Assembly: GCA_038093515.1 (NCBI GenBank) | Contig: JBBPSI010000265.1 | Location: 1-32,247 of the forward strand | From: Butyriboletus loyo | Lineage: Eukaryota > Basidiomycota > Agaricomycetes > Boletales > Boletaceae | Direction of reading: 5' to 3' | DNA: 32,247 bases | The notes under the pieces: generated by a model | Database searches by the model: none | Told to the model about the DNA's origin: nothing | What the model saw: only the letters and a program-made list of their open reading frames with translations | Shown here: piece after piece, positions 31,660 to 32,247 of the stretch | Layout: each line of letters starts with the position of its first letter | How positions within the stretch are numbered: the stretch's first letter is position 1 | Made by a program: the position numbers and the translations under genes

Positions 31660-32247
31660 TGGGGAAGAGCCAATTGTAGAAAGTACTAGCCCGATGTGAG
31701 CTAGATGACAAGAATAAGCTACATGTCAGCGAAGTGAATGCGAATGTGTGCAGCAACATACCTCAGCGGTCGTGACGTGTCACGTTTGATCATAGAACGG
31801 CATCGGCAAAAAGTCCGTTATCTAACTAGGCCTCACTGGCGCTACCCAGGTTCCCACGACTCTGCTAGCACTAGTAGGGCTCGTGCTAGTATGTAACATT
31901 CGTACAATGGGGGCTCCTTGAACCTGGACCACTACCATGGTCGGTTTTTACCACGCCCAGAAAGGCTGGCAAGGCCAAAAAACAGAAGGCAAATGCCTGG
32001 CCCACCAAAAAAAAAGAGAGAGAAAAAGAAACAAAACAAAATAAAACAGAACAGCAGGAACTGGCCACCAGAACATCCTACCCAGGTAAAACCTACCACC
32101 CCACCAACCATGGCAACCACACTGCACACCCAACTGGCTGAACCACATAAGCCCACAATATGACTACAAGCATGCCACTGCTTCATGACCCAATCCCAAA
32201 GTAGACCATAATACACAACTAGTCCCCTTGATACAACCCACATCCTG
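31660..32247. other. Upstream flank of the TPR-CHAT gene, A-rich low complexity
   Basis: It contains the presumed promoter of the TPR-CHAT gene and an A-rich purine run (about 32005-32060). A small inverted repeat, CTAGCAC (31865-31871) with GTGCTAG (31883-31889), has an 11-nt loop. Lys/Gln-rich ORFs here are artefacts of the A-rich run. No gene is supported. Confidence 0.5.

Noticed and set aside
31918..32163. Lys/Gln-rich ORF in the A-rich flank
   Set aside because: Composition is explained by the purine run; there is no start context, domain or paralogue.

Overview
The window looks like nuclear DNA of a basidiomycete fungus, most likely Agaricomycetes. Genes are cut by many GT-AG introns of about 50-70 nt. 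Families typical of mushrooms are present: a DUF6533 membrane protein, a GH128/Asl1-like glucanase and a TPR-CHAT protein. Transposon debris of Ty1/copia and possibly Harbinger type lies between housekeeping genes. All protein calls come from reading conserved motifs and splice sites by eye; no database search was possible.

Layout. 1-2862: decayed copia gag-pol remnant, open at the window start and lacking reverse transcriptase. 3227-4529 (-): ten-exon GH128-type beta-1,3-glucanase with a signal peptide. 4530-6830: no gene I can support. 6946-8106 (+): RPN10, the ubiquitin receptor of the 26S proteasome, with a PACE-like element in its promoter. 8075-14237 and 20972-26460: two arms of a large imperfect inverted duplication. 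Each arm holds a DUF6533 gene, a divergently transcribed single-pass membrane protein with a long acidic Ser-rich tail, and a putative 51-residue spliced ORF. 14238-20971: single-copy spacer with the complex I subunit NDUFB7 (+), the copper chaperone SCO1 (-), a hypothetical ORF, a probable transposase fragment, and the uracil phosphoribosyltransferase FUR1 (-). 26466-27315 (+): carotenoid-cleavage-dioxygenase-like pseudogene without its 5' half, starting at the outer edge of the right arm. 27610-31659 (-): TPR-CHAT protein with 17 nearly identical 45-residue repeats, one of them carrying clustered indels. 31660-32247: A-rich, low-complexity flank.

How it fits together. The right arm ends in a scar of about 34 bp matching the 3' end of RPN10. 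Within about 15 bp the truncated dioxygenase begins. The simplest reading is that a segment starting inside the last exon of RPN10 was copied in inverted orientation and joined to a broken dioxygenase gene. The arms are not equally similar along their length: about 99% in the centre, visibly lower at the outer ends, which suggests later gene conversion. The copies have diverged in content. The left DUF6533 copy has an in-frame stop that the right lacks, and the left membrane-protein copy has two tail modules where the right has one.

Functionally the housekeeping genes are unrelated, apart from NDUFB7 and SCO1, a convergent pair that both serve mitochondrial respiratory complexes. The most interesting loci are the inverted duplication and the TPR-CHAT gene, whose repeat array resembles those of fungal conflict or allorecognition receptors.
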